Origin: Microplitis mediator | Taxonomy: Eukaryota; Arthropoda; Insecta; Hymenoptera; Braconidae | Assembly: GCF_029852145.1 (NCBI RefSeq) | Contig: NC_079976.1 | Coordinates: 6,634,001-6,698,000 of the forward strand | Reading direction: 5' to 3' | Length of the DNA: 64,000 nucleotides | In this document: piece by piece, positions 62,991 to 64,000 of the stretch | Position numbering within the stretch: position 1 is the stretch's first letter | How the letters are laid out: every line of letters begins with the position of its first letter | Notes under the pieces: model-generated | Databases searched by the model: none | Seen by the model: only the letters and a program-made list of their open reading frames with translations | What the model was told of the DNA's origin: nothing | Program-made: the position numbers and the translations under genes

Positions 62991-64000
62991 AATCTAGAAA
63001 TCATGTTTTTTAGATTCTCAAAGATCGCGATAGATTTTAATAAAGATGGAAACAGATTTCCATTGAGATTTTTGTGAATTTTTGTATAGATTCTTCGAAA
63101 TTCCTAGCTAAGATTTCCGATCAAATTTTCGAGGATTTCTATAAAGTTCCATCTAGAAGCTCATGGAATCTTATCTCGAACTTCCATATAAATTCTGATT
63201 CATTTTTGTAGATTTTTATCTGAAATCTTATGAATTCTTATTGGGGATGATTATCAAGATTTTCATGAATCCCAAAAAATTTCGAGCTAGAATCTCATGG
63301 ATTCTTATCTAGAATTGCTGCATAAATTCGGATACTTTTCTCAAAATTTGTATTCAGAATAACAGAAATTCCCACATAGAATTTCCATCTGATTTCTGAT
63401 ACATTTCTATAGATTTTCATCGAGAATCTTATGGATTCTTATTTGTGATTTCCATCAGGTTTTCAAAAATTCCTAAAAATTTCGATCTGGAATCTCATGG
63501 ACGTCTAGAATTTCCATCTAATTTCTGTTACATTTCTATAGATTTTTATCCAGAACCTCATGGATTCTTGTTTGGGATTTCCATCAAGATTTCCATGAAT
63601 TTCTAAGAATTTTGGTCTAGAATTTCATGGACATCTAAAATTTCCATCTGATTCCTGATATATTTCTATAGATTGTTATCCAGAATCTCATGGATTCTTG
63701 TTTGGGATTTCCATCAAGATTTCCATGAATTTCTAAGAATTTCGATCTGAAATCTCATGGATATCTAGAATTCCCATCTAATTTCTGATATATTTCTATA
63801 GATTTTTATCCAGAACCTCATAGATTCTTATTTGTGATTTCCATCAAGCTTCTCAAAAATTCCTAAAAATTTCGATCTGGAATCTCACGGACATCTAGAA
63901 TTTCCATCTAATTTCTGTTACATTTTTATAGATTTTTATCCAGAACCTCATGGATTCTTGTTTGGGATTTCTATCAAAATTTCCATGAATTGATTTCCAT
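62990..64000. repeat. Tandem repeat of about 130 bp running off the window end, Sox intron
   Basis: TTTCTATAGATTTTTATC or a close variant starts at about 63405, 63533, 63663, 63793 and 63923. Each unit also has CTCATGGATTC and TTTCCATC. The earlier part is more degenerate. Array length beyond the window is unknown. Confidence 0.85.

Overview
The window looks like nuclear DNA of an insect, most likely a parasitoid wasp (Hymenoptera, perhaps Braconidae). It is very AT-rich. Its genes have small exons with GT..AG introns: divergent ionotropic chemoreceptors, decapping enzyme Dcp2, heme oxygenase, peroxisomal Pex1 and a SoxB-type HMG factor. The rest is dense in short foldback elements. The species assignment is inference. 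All exon joins were worked out by hand from splice signals, reading phase and paralogue comparison.

Layout. (1) 1-2373 and 15936-30023: a tandem array of five divergent ionotropic receptor (IR) copies, called A to E here, all on the + strand. The basic plan is three exons: signal peptide (105 nt), extracellular segment (499 nt), ligand-binding plus channel exon (1172-1199 nt). A is cut by the window edge. B and D are intact. C has one in-frame TGA. E has lost exon 2. (2) 2397-15306: about 12.9 kb separating copy A from copy B. It is bounded by inverted repeats of about 240 bp with CCCGGG ends and a candidate TA target duplication. It holds two divergently transcribed multi-exon genes: a Tnp2/DUF4218-like (EnSpm/CACTA-type) transposase on + and a BEN-like, RS-tailed protein on -. 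This reads as one large two-gene DNA transposon and is the most notable object here. (3) 31531-44713: three housekeeping genes in a row on +: Dcp2, heme oxygenase and Pex1. (4) 44714-61432: gene-poor DNA with nested foldback elements, a gutted Ty3/gypsy element, tRNA-derived SINEs and minisatellites. (5) 61433 to the end: first coding exon of a SoxB-group gene and part of its intron, which ends in a 130-bp tandem repeat.

How the parts relate. The receptor array evolved by tandem duplication, with patchy exchange between copies and decay of two of them. Mobile elements settled in its introns and spacers. The three housekeeping genes share no pathway; their adjacency is simply local order. Their introns carry members of the same foldback families that fill the spacer before Sox, so those families were active across the whole region.
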